Below, piece after piece: positions 36,263 to 45,935 of a DNA stretch of 64,000 bases. Every line of letters starts with the position of its first letter. Within the stretch, counting starts at the first letter, position 1. The stretch covers positions 1-64,000 of the forward strand of contig NZ_BCWM01000017.1 of assembly GCF_001592205.1 (NCBI RefSeq), written 5' to 3'. The DNA comes from Brevundimonas vesicularis NBRC 12165. GTDB lineage: Bacteria; Pseudomonadota; Alphaproteobacteria; Caulobacterales; Caulobacteraceae. The position numbers and the translations under genes are program-made. The notes under the pieces are model-generated. The model was not told the DNA's origin. It was given only the letters and a program-made list of their open reading frames with translations, and did not search any database.

Positions 36263-37375
36263 ATGACCGACCAGACCCTGAAGACCACGCCCCTGAACGC
36301 CGCGCACCGCGCGCTGGGGGCCCGCATGGTGGGGTTCGGCGGCTATGACATGCCGGTCCAGTACGAAGGCGTTCTGGCCGAGCATCGCTGGACGCGGGAA
36401 CACGCCGGTCTCTTCGACGTCTCCCATATGGGCCAGTGCAAGATCACCGGCGAGGACGCGACCGCCCAGTTCGAGCGGTTCGTGCCCGGCGACTACGCGA
36501 TCCTGAAGGCCGGCAAACAGAAATATTCGCTGCTGCTGAACAAGGACGGCGGCGTCATCGACGACCTGATGGCCGGACGGCCGGATCACGACGGCCTGTT
36601 CGTCGTCGTCAACGCCGGCAACAAGGACGAGGACTTCGCCTTCTGGAAGGCCAACCTCGAAGGCGACGCCAAGCTGACGGTGCTGGACCGCGCGCTGATC
36701 GCCATCCAGGGGCCGGAAGCCGCCGAGGTCATGGCCGCGCACGAGCCGATCCTGGCCGAAATGGGCTTCATGGAATGCGCCCGTCTGATGCTGTTCGGCG
36801 CCGACTGCTATGTGTCTCGCTCGGGCTACACCGGCGAAGACGGCTATGAGATTTCGGTCCCGGCGGACCAGGCCGAGCGCATCTGGAACACCATTCTGGA
36901 AGACGCTCGCGTCAAGCCGATCGGCCTGGGCGCCCGCGACAGCTTGCGTCTGGAAGCCGGCCTGCCGCTGCACGGCCACGACATCGACCCGTCCACCTCG
37001 CCGGTCGAAGGCGCCCTGACCTTCGCCCTGTCCAAGTCGCGCAAGGAACGCGGGGACTTCGCCGGCGCCGACCGTATCCTCAAGGAACTGTCCGACGGCC
37101 CCGCCCGCGTTCGCGTCGGTCTGATCGTCAAGGAAGGCGCCCCGGCCCGTGAGGGCGCCGAGATCGCCGACGCCGACGGCGCCGTGATCGGCAAGGTCAC
37201 CTCGGGCGGCCCCTCCCCCACCTTGGGCAAGAACATCGCCATGGGCTACGTCCCGCCGGCCCATGCCGCCCTGGGCACGGCGCTGAAGGTCATTGTGCGC
37301 GGCAAGACCGCCTCCGCCGAAGTCGTCGCCATGCCCTTCGTGGCTCAACGCTATTACCGCAAACCCAAAGCCTGA
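36263..37375 (+). CDS. gcvT: Glycine cleavage system T protein (aminomethyltransferase)
   Basis: Releases ammonia from the aminomethyl-lipoyl H protein and passes the one-carbon unit to tetrahydrofolate. 370 residues; landmarks include [58 protein letters not shown] and the C-terminal barrel segment ending QRYYRKPKA. First gene of the operon behind the riboswitch; gcvH follows after 11 bases. Confidence 0.96.
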   Translation: MTDQTLKTTPLNAAHRALGARMVGFGGYDMPVQYEGVLAEHRWTREHAGLFDVSHMGQCKITGEDATAQFERFVPGDYAILKAGKQKYSLLLNKDGGVIDDLMAGRPDHDGLFVVVNAGNKDEDFAFWKANLEGDAKLTVLDRALIAIQGPEAAEVMAAHEPILAEMGFMECARLMLFGADCYVSRSGYTGEDGYEISVPADQAERIWNTILEDARVKPIGLGARDSLRLEAGLPLHGHDIDPSTSPVEGALTFALSKSRKERGDFAGADRILKELSDGPARVRVGLIVKEGAPAREGAEIADADGAVIGKVTSGGPSPTLGKNIAMGYVPPAHAALGTALKVIVRGKTASAEVVAMPFVAQRYYRKPKA

Positions 37376-37386
37376 GAGATCAGACC

Positions 37387-37752
37387 ATGAAGTTCACCAA
37401 GGATCACGAGTGGGTCAGCCTGGACGGCGACATCGCCACCGTCGGCATCTCCAAACACGCCGCCGACGCCCTGGGCGACGTGGTGTTCGTCGAAGTGCCT
37501 GAAGTCGGCAAGACCGTCTCCAAGGGCGACAGCTTCGCCGTGGTCGAAAGCGTCAAGGCGGCGTCGGACGTCTACGCCCCCGTCTCGGGCGAAGTGGTCG
37601 AGGCGAACGACGCCCTGTCGACCGCCCCGGAAACCGTCAACTCGGGCGCCGAGGCCGACGGCTGGTTCGCCAAGATCAAGGTCTCGGACGCCTCGCAACT
37701 GGACGCCCTGATGGACCAGGCCGCCTACGACGCCTTCCTCGCCACCCTCTAA
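37387..37752 (+). CDS. gcvH: Glycine cleavage system H protein
   Basis: Lipoyl carrier that shuttles the aminomethyl group between P, T and L proteins. 121 residues, lipoyl lysine expected at K57 in [18 protein letters not shown] and [19 protein letters not shown] are typical. agagatcag precedes the ATG. A 136-base gap holding an inverted-repeat element separates it from gcvPA. Confidence 0.97.
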   Translation: MKFTKDHEWVSLDGDIATVGISKHAADALGDVVFVEVPEVGKTVSKGDSFAVVESVKAASDVYAPVSGEVVEANDALSTAPETVNSGAEADGWFAKIKVSDASQLDALMDQAAYDAFLATL

Positions 37753-37761
37753 TCTCAAACT

Positions 37762-37871
37762 CCGTCACCCTCGGGCTTGACCCGAGGGCCGGACGATCAA
37801 CCACTCGTGCGAAGCCTTTGACGCACGAGCCGCACAACATCCGGTCCTCGGGTCAAGCCCGAGGATGACGG
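37762..37871. repeat. Dispersed inverted-repeat element, type C, inside the gcv operon
   Basis: Left arm 37762-37792 (begins ccgtcaccctcgggcttgac) pairs with right arm 37841-37871 (begins ccggtcctcgggtcaagccc) with two mismatches in 31. An inner perfect hairpin ctcgtgcg (37804-37811) with cgcacgag (37822-37829) sits at the tip. The element occupies the gcvH-gcvPA gap. It resembles repeats scattered through alphaproteobacterial intergenic DNA. In mRNA it may stabilise the gcvTH part or reduce read-through. Confidence 0.8.
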
Positions 37872-37887
37872 GTGAAGGAAACCGGCA

Positions 37888-39234
37888 ATGCGTTACCTCC
37901 CCCTGACGCCCGACGACCGCACGGCGATGCTCGCCGCCATCGGCGCGAAATCCATCAATGATCTGTTCGTGGACGTGCCCCAGGCCGCCCGTCTGGACGG
38001 CCCCGTCGATCTGCCGCGCGTCGCAGGCGAGTTGGAGGTCGAGCGCGCCCTGTCCGCCATGGCGGCAAAGAACGCCACCGCCGGCGCCGTGCCCTTCTTC
38101 TGCGGCGCAGGGGCCTATAAGCACCACGTCCCGGCGACGGTGGACCACGTGATCCAGCGCTCGGAGTTCCTGACCAGCTACACCCCCTACCAGCCGGAAA
38201 TCGCGCAGGGCACGCTGCAGTACCTGTACGAGTTCCAGACTCAGGTCGCGAACCTGACCGGCATGCCGGTCGCCAACGCCAGCCTCTATGACGGATCGAC
38301 CGCCATGGCCGAGGGCGTGCTGATGGCGACCCGCGTGACCCGCCGCAACAAGGCGGTGATCTCGGGCGGCGTGCACCCGCACTACATCAAGGCGACCGAG
38401 ACCGTGGTTCACGCCGTCGGCGTCGAAACCCTGGCCCTGCCCGCCGCCGTGGACGCCGAGGCCGCCGTGATCGACCAGATCGGTCCCGACACCGCCTGCG
38501 TCGTCGTCCAGACCCCAAACGTCTTCGGCACGGCCACCGACGTGACCAAGATCGCCGAGGCCGCCCACGCCGCCGGCGCCCTGCTGATCGTCGTGGTCAC
38601 CGAGGCCGTGTCGATGGGCCTGTTGAAGTCGCCCGGCGAAATGGGCGCCGACATCGTCGCGGCCGAGGGCCAGTCGATCGGCAACGCCCTGAACTTCGGC
38701 GGTCCCTATGTCGGCCTGTTCGCCACGCGCGAGAAGCTGATCCGCCAGATGCCCGGCCGCCTGACCGGCGAAACCGTGGACGCCGACGGCGAACGCGGCT
38801 TCGTCCTGACCCTGTCCACGCGCGAGCAGCACATCCGCCGAGACAAGGCGACCTCGAACATCTGCACCAACTCGGGCCTGTGCACCCTGGCCTTCACCAT
38901 CCACATGAGCCTGCTCGGCGAGACGGGCCTGCGCAAACTGGCCCTGCTGAACCACGAAAAGGCCGTCGCCACGCGCGACGCCCTGGCCACCATTCCAGGC
39001 GTCGAAGTCCTGACCGACCGCTTCTTCAATGAGTTCGCGGTGCGCCTGCCCAAGAACGCGGCCGAGGTTGTGGATCAGTTGGCCGCCCATCACGTCCTGG
39101 CTGGCGTGCCCTACAGCCGCCTGGCCCCCGACGCCGGCATGGACGATGTCCTGCTGGTCGCTGCGACCGAGACGACCCTGGATGCCGACATCCAGATTCT
39201 CGCCAAGTCGCTCTCCAAAGTCCTCGGCGCGTAA
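37888..39234 (+). CDS. gcvPA: Glycine dehydrogenase (decarboxylating) subunit 1
   Basis: N-terminal half-protein of the split P protein; with GcvPB it decarboxylates glycine using PLP and loads H protein. 448 residues; landmarks: [53 protein letters not shown], and [14 protein letters not shown]. gaaggaaac lies before the ATG. The split form is common in alphaproteobacteria including Caulobacter relatives. Confidence 0.96.
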   Translation: MRYLPLTPDDRTAMLAAIGAKSINDLFVDVPQAARLDGPVDLPRVAGELEVERALSAMAAKNATAGAVPFFCGAGAYKHHVPATVDHVIQRSEFLTSYTPYQPEIAQGTLQYLYEFQTQVANLTGMPVANASLYDGSTAMAEGVLMATRVTRRNKAVISGGVHPHYIKATETVVHAVGVETLALPAAVDAEAAVIDQIGPDTACVVVQTPNVFGTATDVTKIAEAAHAAGALLIVVVTEAVSMGLLKSPGEMGADIVAAEGQSIGNALNFGGPYVGLFATREKLIRQMPGRLTGETVDADGERGFVLTLSTREQHIRRDKATSNICTNSGLCTLAFTIHMSLLGETGLRKLALLNHEKAVATRDALATIPGVEVLTDRFFNEFAVRLPKNAAEVVDQLAAHHVLAGVPYSRLAPDAGMDDVLLVAATETTLDADIQILAKSLSKVLGA

Positions 39235-39246
39235 GGGATACTGACC

Positions 39247-40815
39247 ATGAGCACCATGAACACCGTCGGCCGCCCGACCGCCCCGAACCAGGTCCAGACC
39301 AAGCCCGCCACTCTGACTGGCGGCCGCGGCCTGTTGCAGAACGAAGCCCTGATCTTCGAGGGCGACGGCTGGGGCAAGACCGGCGTCGATCTGCCGGAAC
39401 CCAAGACGGACGGCTCCGACCTGGGCGACTTGGTCCGCAAGGATCCGATCGGCCTGCCCGGCCTGTCCGAGCCGGAAACCATGCGCCACTATGTGCGCCT
39501 GAGCCAAAAGAACCACGCCATCGACCTGGCCATCTATCCGCTGGGATCGTGCACGATGAAGCACAACCCGCGCCTGAACGAGAAGATGGCCCGCCTGCCC
39601 GGCTTCTCGGACATTCACCCGCTGCAGCCGATCTCGACCGTTCAGGGCGCGCTGGAGCTGATGGACACCCTGGCCCATTGGCTGAAGACCCTGACCGGCA
39701 TGCCCGCCGTCGCTCTGTCGCCCAAGGCCGGCGCCCACGGCGAACTGTGCGGCCTGATGGCCATCCGCGCCGCCCACGAGGCCTCGGGCCAGCATGAGAA
39801 GCGTCGCAAGGTTCTGGTGCCAACTAGCGCCCACGGCACCAACCCCGCCACCGCCGCCTTCGTCGGCTATTCGGTGGTCGAAGTGGCCCAGACCGAAGAC
39901 GGCCGCGTCGATGTGGCCGATCTGGCCGCAAAGCTGGGCGACGACGTCGCCGCCATCATGGTGACCAACCCCAACACCTGCGGCCTGTTCGAGCGCGACA
40001 TCCTGGAGATCAGCCGCCTGACGCATGAGGCCGGCGCCTATTTCTACTGCGACGGCGCCAACTTCAACGCCATCGTCGGCCGGGTTCGTCCGGGCGACCT
40101 GGGCGTCGATGCGATGCACATCAACCTGCACAAGACCTTCTCGACGCCGCATGGCGGCGGCGGTCCGGGCGCGGGTCCGGTGGTCCTCTCCGAAGCCCTG
40201 GCGCCCTTCGCCCCGGCCCCCTGGGTCGTGCATGACGACGGCGGCTATCGCCTGATCGAGCGCGAGGAGGACGAGGCCGAGCAAGCCTTCGGCCGTCTGT
40301 GCGCCTTCCAGGGCCAGATGGGCATGTACACCCGCGCCCTGTCCTACATGATGTCGCACGGCGCCGACGGCCTGCGTCAGGTCGCCGAGGACGCCGTACT
40401 GAACGCCAACTACATCAAGGCCCGGCTCGGTGATTTGATGTCGGCCGCCTTCCCCGACGGCCCCTGCATGCACGAGGCCCTGTTCGACGACGAATGGCTG
40501 AAGGGCACGGACATCACCACGCTCGACTTCGCCAAGGCGATGATCGACGAGGGCTTCCACCCGATGACCATGTATTTCCCTCTGGTCGTCCACGGCGCCA
40601 TGCTGATCGAGCCGACGGAAACCGAGTCCAAGGCCGAGTTGGACCGCTTCATCGAGGCGATGCGTGCCCTGGCCGAGGCGGCCAAGGCCGGCGACGTCGA
40701 TCGCTTCAAAGGCGCGCCCTTCCACGCGCCTCTGAAGCGCCTCGACGAAACCCGCGCCGCCCGTTCGCCGGTTCTGCGCTGGACCGCGCCGGAAGGCTCC
40801 AACAAAGCGGCCTGA
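39247..40815 (+). CDS. gcvPB: Glycine dehydrogenase (decarboxylating) subunit 2
   Basis: Catalytic half of the split P protein, 522 residues. The PLP lysine is K296 in INLHKTFSTPHGGGGPG. Also LGSCTMKHNPRLNE and VPTSAHGTNPATA. It follows gcvPA by 12 bases and completes the four-gene operon. A hairpin follows its stop. Confidence 0.97.
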   Translation: MSTMNTVGRPTAPNQVQTKPATLTGGRGLLQNEALIFEGDGWGKTGVDLPEPKTDGSDLGDLVRKDPIGLPGLSEPETMRHYVRLSQKNHAIDLAIYPLGSCTMKHNPRLNEKMARLPGFSDIHPLQPISTVQGALELMDTLAHWLKTLTGMPAVALSPKAGAHGELCGLMAIRAAHEASGQHEKRRKVLVPTSAHGTNPATAAFVGYSVVEVAQTEDGRVDVADLAAKLGDDVAAIMVTNPNTCGLFERDILEISRLTHEAGAYFYCDGANFNAIVGRVRPGDLGVDAMHINLHKTFSTPHGGGGPGAGPVVLSEALAPFAPAPWVVHDDGGYRLIEREEDEAEQAFGRLCAFQGQMGMYTRALSYMMSHGADGLRQVAEDAVLNANYIKARLGDLMSAAFPDGPCMHEALFDDEWLKGTDITTLDFAKAMIDEGFHPMTMYFPLVVHGAMLIEPTETESKAELDRFIEAMRALAEAAKAGDVDRFKGAPFHAPLKRLDETRAARSPVLRWTAPEGSNKAA

Positions 40816-40825
40816 CCCCTTAGTC

Positions 40826-40847
40826 GCCCCTTCCTGCGGGAAGGGGC
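40826..40847 (+). terminator. Hairpin after gcvPB, possible terminator
   Basis: Perfect nine-pair stem gccccttcc (40826-40834) and ggaaggggc (40839-40847) with loop tgcg, 11 bases past the gcvPB stop. No T-run follows, so the terminator call is tentative. Confidence 0.5.
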
Positions 40848-40875
40848 TGACGCGGGGCTGATCCATCGCTAGGTC

Positions 40876-41799
40876 ATGGCCATGACCTGGACGACAAACG
40901 ACATCCCCGACCTTTCCGGCCGATTGGCCATCATCACCGGCGCGACCGGCGGGCTGGGGCTGGAAACCGCCATCGTGCTGGCCGGCAAGGGCGCCGAGGT
41001 CGTGCTGGCGGCCCGCAATCCCGACAAGGGGGCCGAGGCCGAACGGCTGATCCGGTCTCGTCATCCGAACGCGGCCGTGCGGTTCGAGCTGCTGGACCTC
41101 GCCAGCCTAGCCTCTGTCCAGGCCTTCGCCGAGCGGTATCTGGCGACGGGACGCCCCATCGACATCCTGATCGACAACGCGGGCGTCATGGCCCTGCCGA
41201 CACGCCAGACGACCGTCGATGGCTTCGAGATGCAGTTCGGGACCAACTACCTCTCCCACTTCGCCCTGGTCGGCCGCCTGCTGCCTTTGCTGATTGGGGC
41301 AAAGGCCCGCGTGGTGCAGCTGTCCAGCGTCGCCCACCGCAGCGGCCATATCCGCTTGGGCGACCTGAACTATCAGACCCACTACAGCCCGTGGCCTGTC
41401 TATCAGCAGTCCAAACTGGCTATGCTGATGTTCGCCTTGGAGCTTCAGCGCCGCAACGACGCCAACGGCTGGGGCCTGACCAGCGTGGCGGCCCATCCCG
41501 GCTTCGCCCGCACCGACCTGATCGCCAACGGCCATGCCGGCAAGCCCGGCCTGTTCGCGCGCGGCGCCCGGCTCCTGGAGGCCGTGCTCAGCCATTCGGC
41601 CGCGGACGGCGCCCTGCCCATCCTGATGGCCGCAACCCTGCCGGATCCGACGCCCGGCGGCTATTACGGCCCCACCGGCTTTCAGGAGATGAAGGGGCCG
41701 CCCGGCGTTGCGGTGATCAAGCGCCAGGCCAGGGACGCAGACGTGGCCAAGCGTCTCTGGACGGAATCAGAGCGTCTGACGGGGGTCGCCTACGGCTGA
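40876..41799 (+). CDS. Short-chain dehydrogenase/reductase, retinol-dehydrogenase-like
   Basis: NAD(P)-dependent oxidoreductase of the SDR family, 307 residues. Rossmann motif TGATGGLG (21-28), NAG at 101-103, catalytic S151, Y176 and K180 (YQQSK). The layout (GTNYLSHFALVGRLLPLL and AAHPGFARTDL) resembles retinol dehydrogenase/WWOX-like SDRs, an older guess at specificity; substrate unknown. Start ATG at 40876 or 40882. Lone gene behind the gcv operon. Confidence 0.9.
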   Translation: MAMTWTTNDIPDLSGRLAIITGATGGLGLETAIVLAGKGAEVVLAARNPDKGAEAERLIRSRHPNAAVRFELLDLASLASVQAFAERYLATGRPIDILIDNAGVMALPTRQTTVDGFEMQFGTNYLSHFALVGRLLPLLIGAKARVVQLSSVAHRSGHIRLGDLNYQTHYSPWPVYQQSKLAMLMFALELQRRNDANGWGLTSVAAHPGFARTDLIANGHAGKPGLFARGARLLEAVLSHSAADGALPILMAATLPDPTPGGYYGPTGFQEMKGPPGVAVIKRQARDADVAKRLWTESERLTGVAYG

Positions 41800-42010
41800 T
41801 GTCGCGAGACGTGTCCGTCGCGCCACGGTGCGGAGCGATCGTCTCTTCATGACCAAAGCTTCACCCGCCGGACATCCATCCGCCATGGACGCAGGGCGTT
41901 AAGAGGTCTTGTGGCAAGGTCGTCACGGTCGCCTTTTCCTTTCCCGACGAGGGATCGCGCGTCCGTGGCGATCGTTGTCATGACGATCCTCCTCCCCATC
42001 TGGCGTATTC

Positions 42011-42415
42011 GTGACCTCTCTCCCCGTTCCCTTCGTCCGTTCAGACAAACCGCGCGCCTCGACGCTGCGGGTCGTCAAGCGCTGGGCGCTGATGATCGGG
42101 GGTCTGTTCGTCGTGCTGCTGGGCATTCTGATCGCCCCCCTGCCTGGGCCCGGCGGCATTCCCGTCATCGCCGTCGGCCTGATGCTGATCCTAAAAAGCT
42201 CATTCTGGGCCAAGCGACAGTTCATTCGCGCCCAATATGCGCGGCCGAAATGGGTCTATCCCTTCCGTCGCCTGATGCGGAAGAAGCCCGAGTTCGCGCC
42301 CGTCTTCTGGCAACAGGCGCTCCGCGCCGAGAAGATCGTGACCAAACGCTCCAGCCGTCGCCTCTCGCGCGGCCGCAAGAGCGTTCGGCGCTATTTCCGC
42401 AAGCTTTTCCGCTAG
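42011..42415 (+). CDS. PGPGW-like small membrane protein
   Basis: 134-residue protein with one or two membrane helices (about 25-62) around APLPGPGGIPVIAVGLMLIL, similar to the PGPGW family of transmembrane proteins (final Trp replaced by Gly). The C-terminal half is very basic (SSRRLSRGRKSVRRYFRKLF), suggesting contact with nucleic acid or phospholipid. GTG start at 42011; no strong ribosome site. The 211-base gap before it shows nothing else I recognise. Confidence 0.65.
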   Translation: MTSLPVPFVRSDKPRASTLRVVKRWALMIGGLFVVLLGILIAPLPGPGGIPVIAVGLMLILKSSFWAKRQFIRAQYARPKWVYPFRRLMRKKPEFAPVFWQQALRAEKIVTKRSSRRLSRGRKSVRRYFRKLFR

Positions 42416-42430
42416 TTGGCGCCTGATTTC

Positions 42431-42452
42431 GCGGTTGCGTTGCTGCAACCGC
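42431..42452 (+). terminator. Hairpin after the PGPGW-like gene
   Basis: Perfect stem gcggttgc (42431-42438) with gcaaccgc (42445-42452). It lacks a T-tract, so termination is doubtful. Confidence 0.35.
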
Positions 42453-42547
42453 TAACCACAGTATCGTGAACACCGCTCTCCCAAGTCAGGCGTATCCTGT
42501 CTGCGCGTTATCAGAGAACCACTTAGGCGTTGGGAGGCGCTAAGGTC

Positions 42548-43018
42548 ATGATGTCACGCGTACAAAAAGGTCTGATCGCCGGAGTTGCGGCGACCGTGGC
42601 CGTCTCACTGCTCGAAATCCCCAATATGTTCCTGAACTGGTTCGATCCCTTCCAGGGGGTCATCGCCAGCATGATGGGCATGCCCGGCAATCTGGCCGTC
42701 GGCTGGGTCGTCCATGTCATCAGCGGCGTCTTTATCCTGGGGCCGCTGTTCGCCATCCTGTGTCCCCGCCTGCCGACGGACACGCCCGAGACCAAGGGCA
42801 TCGTCTTCGCCGTCGGCGCCTGGATCCTCATGATGGCGGCCATCGTGATGTTCGGGAACTATCGGACATTCACGGCCGGCGCGGGGTTCGGGACCTTCGC
42901 CTGGCTGCTGATCACCCACGCGGTCTTCGGCATCGTGCTGGGCAACGTCTATGCTCGTCTGGTGGCGCGCGACAAACGGATGGGCGCGACCATCATCGGC
43001 GGCGCCCACGCCCACTGA
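42548..43018 (+). CDS. Small membrane protein, DUF6789-like
   Basis: 156-residue protein with four predicted helices (about 6-24, 51-72, 85-105, 117-137). Conserved-looking segments: MMGMPGNLAVGWVVHVISG and FGTFAWLLITHAVFGIVLG. It resembles small membrane proteins of the DUF6789 kind; function unknown. ATG 42548 is chosen because gggagg (42532-42537) precedes it; a TTG 18 bases upstream is in frame. A strong shared terminator follows. Confidence 0.65.
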   Translation: MMSRVQKGLIAGVAATVAVSLLEIPNMFLNWFDPFQGVIASMMGMPGNLAVGWVVHVISGVFILGPLFAILCPRLPTDTPETKGIVFAVGAWILMMAAIVMFGNYRTFTAGAGFGTFAWLLITHAVFGIVLGNVYARLVARDKRMGATIIGGAHAH

Positions 43019-43041
43019 TCACGGCTTGATCGCCCAAGAAA

Positions 43042-43075
43042 AAGGCCCCCGACGGCGACGTCGGGGGCCTTGTTT
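43042..43075. terminator. Bidirectional Rho-independent terminator
   Basis: Perfect 13-bp stem aaggcccccgacg (43042-43054) and cgtcgggggcctt (43059-43071), loop gcga. Flanking A-run (aagaaaaa) on the left and tgttt on the right allow termination in both directions: the membrane protein gene on the plus strand and the atp cluster on the minus strand. Confidence 0.93.
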
Positions 43076-43094
43076 CATTCAGGATCAGCCCTGA

Positions 43095-43610
43095 TCAGTT
43101 CAGGCGATCGCCGATCTGGGCGATGGCGCTGTCGAGCAGCGGATCCTTGGCGCCGCTGGCGAGCCGTGCGGCCAGAACCTGTTCCGCCGACTTGGCGGCC
43201 AGATCGGCGGCGGCGGCCTTCACCTCGGCCGAGGCCTGGGCTTCGGCTTGGGCGATGCGGGTTTCGGCCATCTTCTGACGACGGGCCAGAGTTTCTTCCA
43301 GCTTGGCCTTGGTTTCGACTTCCAGGCGACGGGCGTCGGCCTCGGCCTGAGCCATCATCTCGGCGGCTTGGGCTTCAGCCTCGGCCTTCTCCTTGCGTAT
43401 CTGGCCCAGCAGGGCTTCGGCCTCGGCGCGCAGGCGCGCGGCCTCGTCCAGGTCGGCCTGGATCTTGACGGCCTTGGCGTCCAGCGCCTTGCCGGCCATC
43501 TTGGGCACGCCGGCGGCGATCAGGATGCCGAAGAAGATGATCAGGCCGATGCCGACCCAGATCTCCGCATTGGCGAAGCTCCAGATGCCGTGTTCGAAGA
43601 TCAGGTTCAT
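43095..43610 (-). CDS. atpF: F0 ATP synthase subunit b
   Basis: Stator stalk subunit of F0, 171 residues: one N-terminal membrane helix (about 14-34) then a long Ala/Glu/Lys coiled coil (40-150). Its ATG overlaps the b' stop (TGATG). Last gene of the F0 cluster, followed by the bidirectional terminator. F1 genes are not here, as expected for alphaproteobacteria, where F0 and F1 operons are separate. Confidence 0.93.
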   Translation of the reverse strand: MNLIFEHGIWSFANAEIWVGIGLIIFFGILIAAGVPKMAGKALDAKAVKIQADLDEAARLRAEAEALLGQIRKEKAEAEAQAAEMMAQAEADARRLEVETKAKLEETLARRQKMAETRIAQAEAQASAEVKAAAADLAAKSAEQVLAARLASGAKDPLLDSAIAQIGDRLN

Positions 43611-44182
43611 CAGGCGGCTCCCTTGACGGCGGCCAGCTCGGCGGCGGTCGCGGCCTTGCCGGTCAGACGTTCGACCATGGCGGCGGTCGTGTCGGAGGCG
43701 ATGGTGGAGACATTGGCCATGGCGGCGTCGCGGGTCTTGCCGATCGAGGCTTCCGCCTCGGCGATGCGGGCGTTGACCACGGCTTCTTCGGCGGCCTGAC
43801 GGGCGTTCGCTTCTTCGGTCACGCGCGCCTTGGCGGCGGCGGCCGTGGCGCGGGCGTCAGCGCGAGCCTTGGCGACTTCGGCTTGAGCCTGGGCGGCCTG
43901 TTCGGCGGCTTCGGCCTGAACCTGGCGCGCGGTCGCGACGGCGGTGGAAATGGTGTCGGCCCGTTCGTCCATCACCTTGCGAAGGCGTGGCGCGAAGACC
44001 TTGGAAACCAGAACATACAGGATGACGAACAGGATCAGCAGATAGCCGATCTGGCCCGCCCAGTGTTCGAACTGGAATTGCGGCAGGCCGCCCGAGCCGT
44101 GCTCGGCGGGGGTCGCCGTCTCGGCGTGCAGGTCCGCTTCGACCGAAGGCGGGACCGCGTCGATGGTGTGGGTGCTGGCCAT
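43610..44182 (-). CDS. atpF': F0 ATP synthase subunit b'
   Basis: Second, diverged b-type stator subunit (190 residues). A 35-residue soluble N terminus precedes one membrane helix (YLLILFVILYVLVSKVFAP, about 48-66), then a coiled coil rich in Ala/Glu. b and b' form a heterodimer in alphaproteobacteria and plastids. Coupled to atpF by TGATG overlap. Confidence 0.92.
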   Translation of the reverse strand: MASTHTIDAVPPSVEADLHAETATPAEHGSGGLPQFQFEHWAGQIGYLLILFVILYVLVSKVFAPRLRKVMDERADTISTAVATARQVQAEAAEQAAQAQAEVAKARADARATAAAAKARVTEEANARQAAEEAVVNARIAEAEASIGKTRDAAMANVSTIASDTTAAMVERLTGKAATAAELAAVKGAA

Positions 44183-44250
44183 GAACCGTCTACTGCAGGA
44201 TCAGATGAAGCGGCGCGCGGGCGAACCCCGCGCGCCGTGATCGACTGAAA

Positions 44251-44475
44251 TCAGCCGAAGATCATCAGGATGCCGAGCACGAAGGCCAGGATGCCCAGGG
44301 CTTCGGCCAGAGCGGCGCCGACGAACAGGTTGCCGACTTGGCCGGCGGCGGCCGACGGGTTGCGCAGGGCGCCGGCAAGGAAGTTGCCGAAGATGTTGCC
44401 CACGCCCAGGGCCGAACCGATCATGCCCAGGGTGGCGAGACCAGCGCCGATGTACTTCGCGGCTTCAGCGTCCAT
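44251..44475 (-). CDS. atpE: F0 ATP synthase subunit c
   Basis: Proteolipid of the rotor ring, 74 residues, two helices: one with [17 protein letters not shown] and one with [17 protein letters not shown]. Proton-carrying acid is E58. The polar loop RNPSAAAGQ joins them. The A-x-G-type small-residue pattern in helix 1 fits a proton ring. Confidence 0.97.
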   Translation of the reverse strand: MDAEAAKYIGAGLATLGMIGSALGVGNIFGNFLAGALRNPSAAAGQVGNLFVGAALAEALGILAFVLGILMIFG

Positions 44476-44532
44476 GATTGTATTCCTAGATTAAAGTCGT
44501 TGGTGGTTGGGGTGAAGAGACTGGTCCGGCCC

Positions 44533-45318
44533 TTAGTGGGCGTGGTCCAGGTTGACCACATCATTGAGATAGATGCAGGCCAGAACAGCGAAAACGAAGG
44601 CTTGAAGGAAGGCCACGAGGAACTCCAGCGCAGTCAGGGCCACGACCATGCCCAGCGACAGGGCCGCCACCGGGAAGGCCAGCAGGCCGACGCCGCCGCC
44701 CAGTCCGACGATGCCCAGGGACACCACGAAGCCGGCGAAGATCTTCAGCGCGACGTGGCCGCCCAGCATGTTGCCGAACAGGCGAAGCGCCAGGGTGACG
44801 GGACGCAGAAGGAAGGAGACGAACTCGATCAGGCCCACCACCGGGCGCAGCGCCAGCGGCGCGCCCATCGGCCAGAACAGCTTGAAGAAGCCCAGGCCGT
44901 TCTTGGCGAAGCCGACGACCAGCACCAGACCGAAGGTGATCAGGGCGAAGGTGGCGGTGATCGCCAGCTGCGAGGTCGCCGTGAAGGTCAGGAACAGACC
45001 CAGAATGTTCATGCCCAGGATCAGGATGAACAGGGTGAAGATGAACGGGAAATACTTGCGGCCTTCGTGACCGATGATGGAATCGGCCAGATTGTCGATC
45101 AGGCCGAACAGGCCCTCGCCGGCGGCTTGCAGCCGGCCGGGCACGACCTGGGCGTTCGCGGTTACGGCGGCCAGGAAGCCGACGATCAGCACGAAGGCGA
45201 CCGTCATGGCGATGTGCGAGTTGGTGATCGCCAGATCGACCGTCCCCAGCACAGGCAGGGTGACGTCGCCAAGGTCGACGACCTTCTGAATCGCAAACTG
45301 ATGAATCGGATCGGCCAT
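44533..45318 (-). CDS. atpB: F0 ATP synthase subunit a
   Basis: Membrane stator subunit with the proton half-channels, 261 residues, five to six helices. The essential arginine is R179 in LALRLFGNMLGGH (E. coli R210); GHEGRKYFPFIFTLFILIL and ACIYLNDVVNLDHAH are typical of the alphaproteobacterial type. Located between atpI and atpE in the F0 order. Confidence 0.97.
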   Translation of the reverse strand: MADPIHQFAIQKVVDLGDVTLPVLGTVDLAITNSHIAMTVAFVLIVGFLAAVTANAQVVPGRLQAAGEGLFGLIDNLADSIIGHEGRKYFPFIFTLFILILGMNILGLFLTFTATSQLAITATFALITFGLVLVVGFAKNGLGFFKLFWPMGAPLALRPVVGLIEFVSFLLRPVTLALRLFGNMLGGHVALKIFAGFVVSLGIVGLGGGVGLLAFPVAALSLGMVVALTALEFLVAFLQAFVFAVLACIYLNDVVNLDHAH

Positions 45319-45324
45319 GAAGCC

Positions 45325-45684
45325 CTATCGTTCCCCGTCTTCGTCGGCCTCGACGTAGGGTTCGGCCGGAGCCGTCGTCCCTTGCGCCTTGGCCTGCGCC
45401 ATCAGCCGGTTGGCTGTGCGACGCGCCATGTAAATCGACAAGGCGAAGCCCAGAAGGACCCCGCCGATCAAACCCCACGGACGGGTCCCGAGGGCCCAGT
45501 CTGCGATCGCTCCGAACGCCAGCCCCACGAAGACGCCGCCGAGAAGTTCGGCGATGATCTTGTAGGCCTGACCCGACACCTGATGGCCGGTCAGTTCGGC
45601 GGATTTCTCCGCCGTGGTCCGCGCCTCCAATGCGGATGCGCTGTCTTGGAGGCGTTTGATCGCCTCTTCGCGCGATTCCGACAT
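45325..45684 (-). CDS. atpI: ATP synthase accessory protein I
   Basis: 119-residue AtpI-like protein with two membrane helices (about 46-63, 71-89), at the head of the F0 cluster; thought to help c-ring assembly or Mg supply. Landmarks: IIAELLGGVFVGLAFGAIAD and GLIGGVLLGFALSIY. Six bases separate its stop from atpB. Its promoter must lie in the 251-base region before ispH. Confidence 0.88.
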   Translation of the reverse strand: MSESREEAIKRLQDSASALEARTTAEKSAELTGHQVSGQAYKIIAELLGGVFVGLAFGAIADWALGTRPWGLIGGVLLGFALSIYMARRTANRLMAQAKAQGTTAPAEPYVEADEDGER

Positions 45685-45935
45685 GGGGGATAGGACCTGT
45701 GCGTTCGGCGTCCAGACAGTGCGTCCGGACGGGTCTGAATTCGGCGCGGAAACTAATCGTGAGCGGCCTACAGGTCAAGGCGTCGTGACCATGCGCTAAC
45801 GCATTGTAGAATATCGACTTTCCATTCACGCCCGCCCGCCGTGACGATGCGCCGCTGCTGCGGGCGACAGAATCCGTCGCATCCGCCCTTCGGCTCCGAT
45901 GGCGGTCAGCGCCGCAAACGACTAGGTTCGCCGCC
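45685..45935. promoter_or_regulatory. Divergent promoter region between atpI and ispH
   Basis: Holds the promoters of both the F0 cluster and ispH. A perfect-arm inverted repeat ATGCGCTAACGCAT at 45791-45804 (5-bp arms around ctaa) lies near the centre and may be a regulator site. No clear -35/-10 pair was identified by eye. Confidence 0.4.

Noticed and set aside
37765..41064. Very long open frame (about 1,100 codons) on the minus strand opposite gcvH, gcvPA and gcvPB
   Set aside because: It is antisense to well-identified genes, has no recognisable domain, and long antisense frames are expected from the GC-rich third-position bias.
44338..45693. Plus-strand open frame opposite atpE, atpB and atpI
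   Set aside because: Antisense to unmistakable ATP synthase genes; Gln/Asp/Arg-rich shadow translation.
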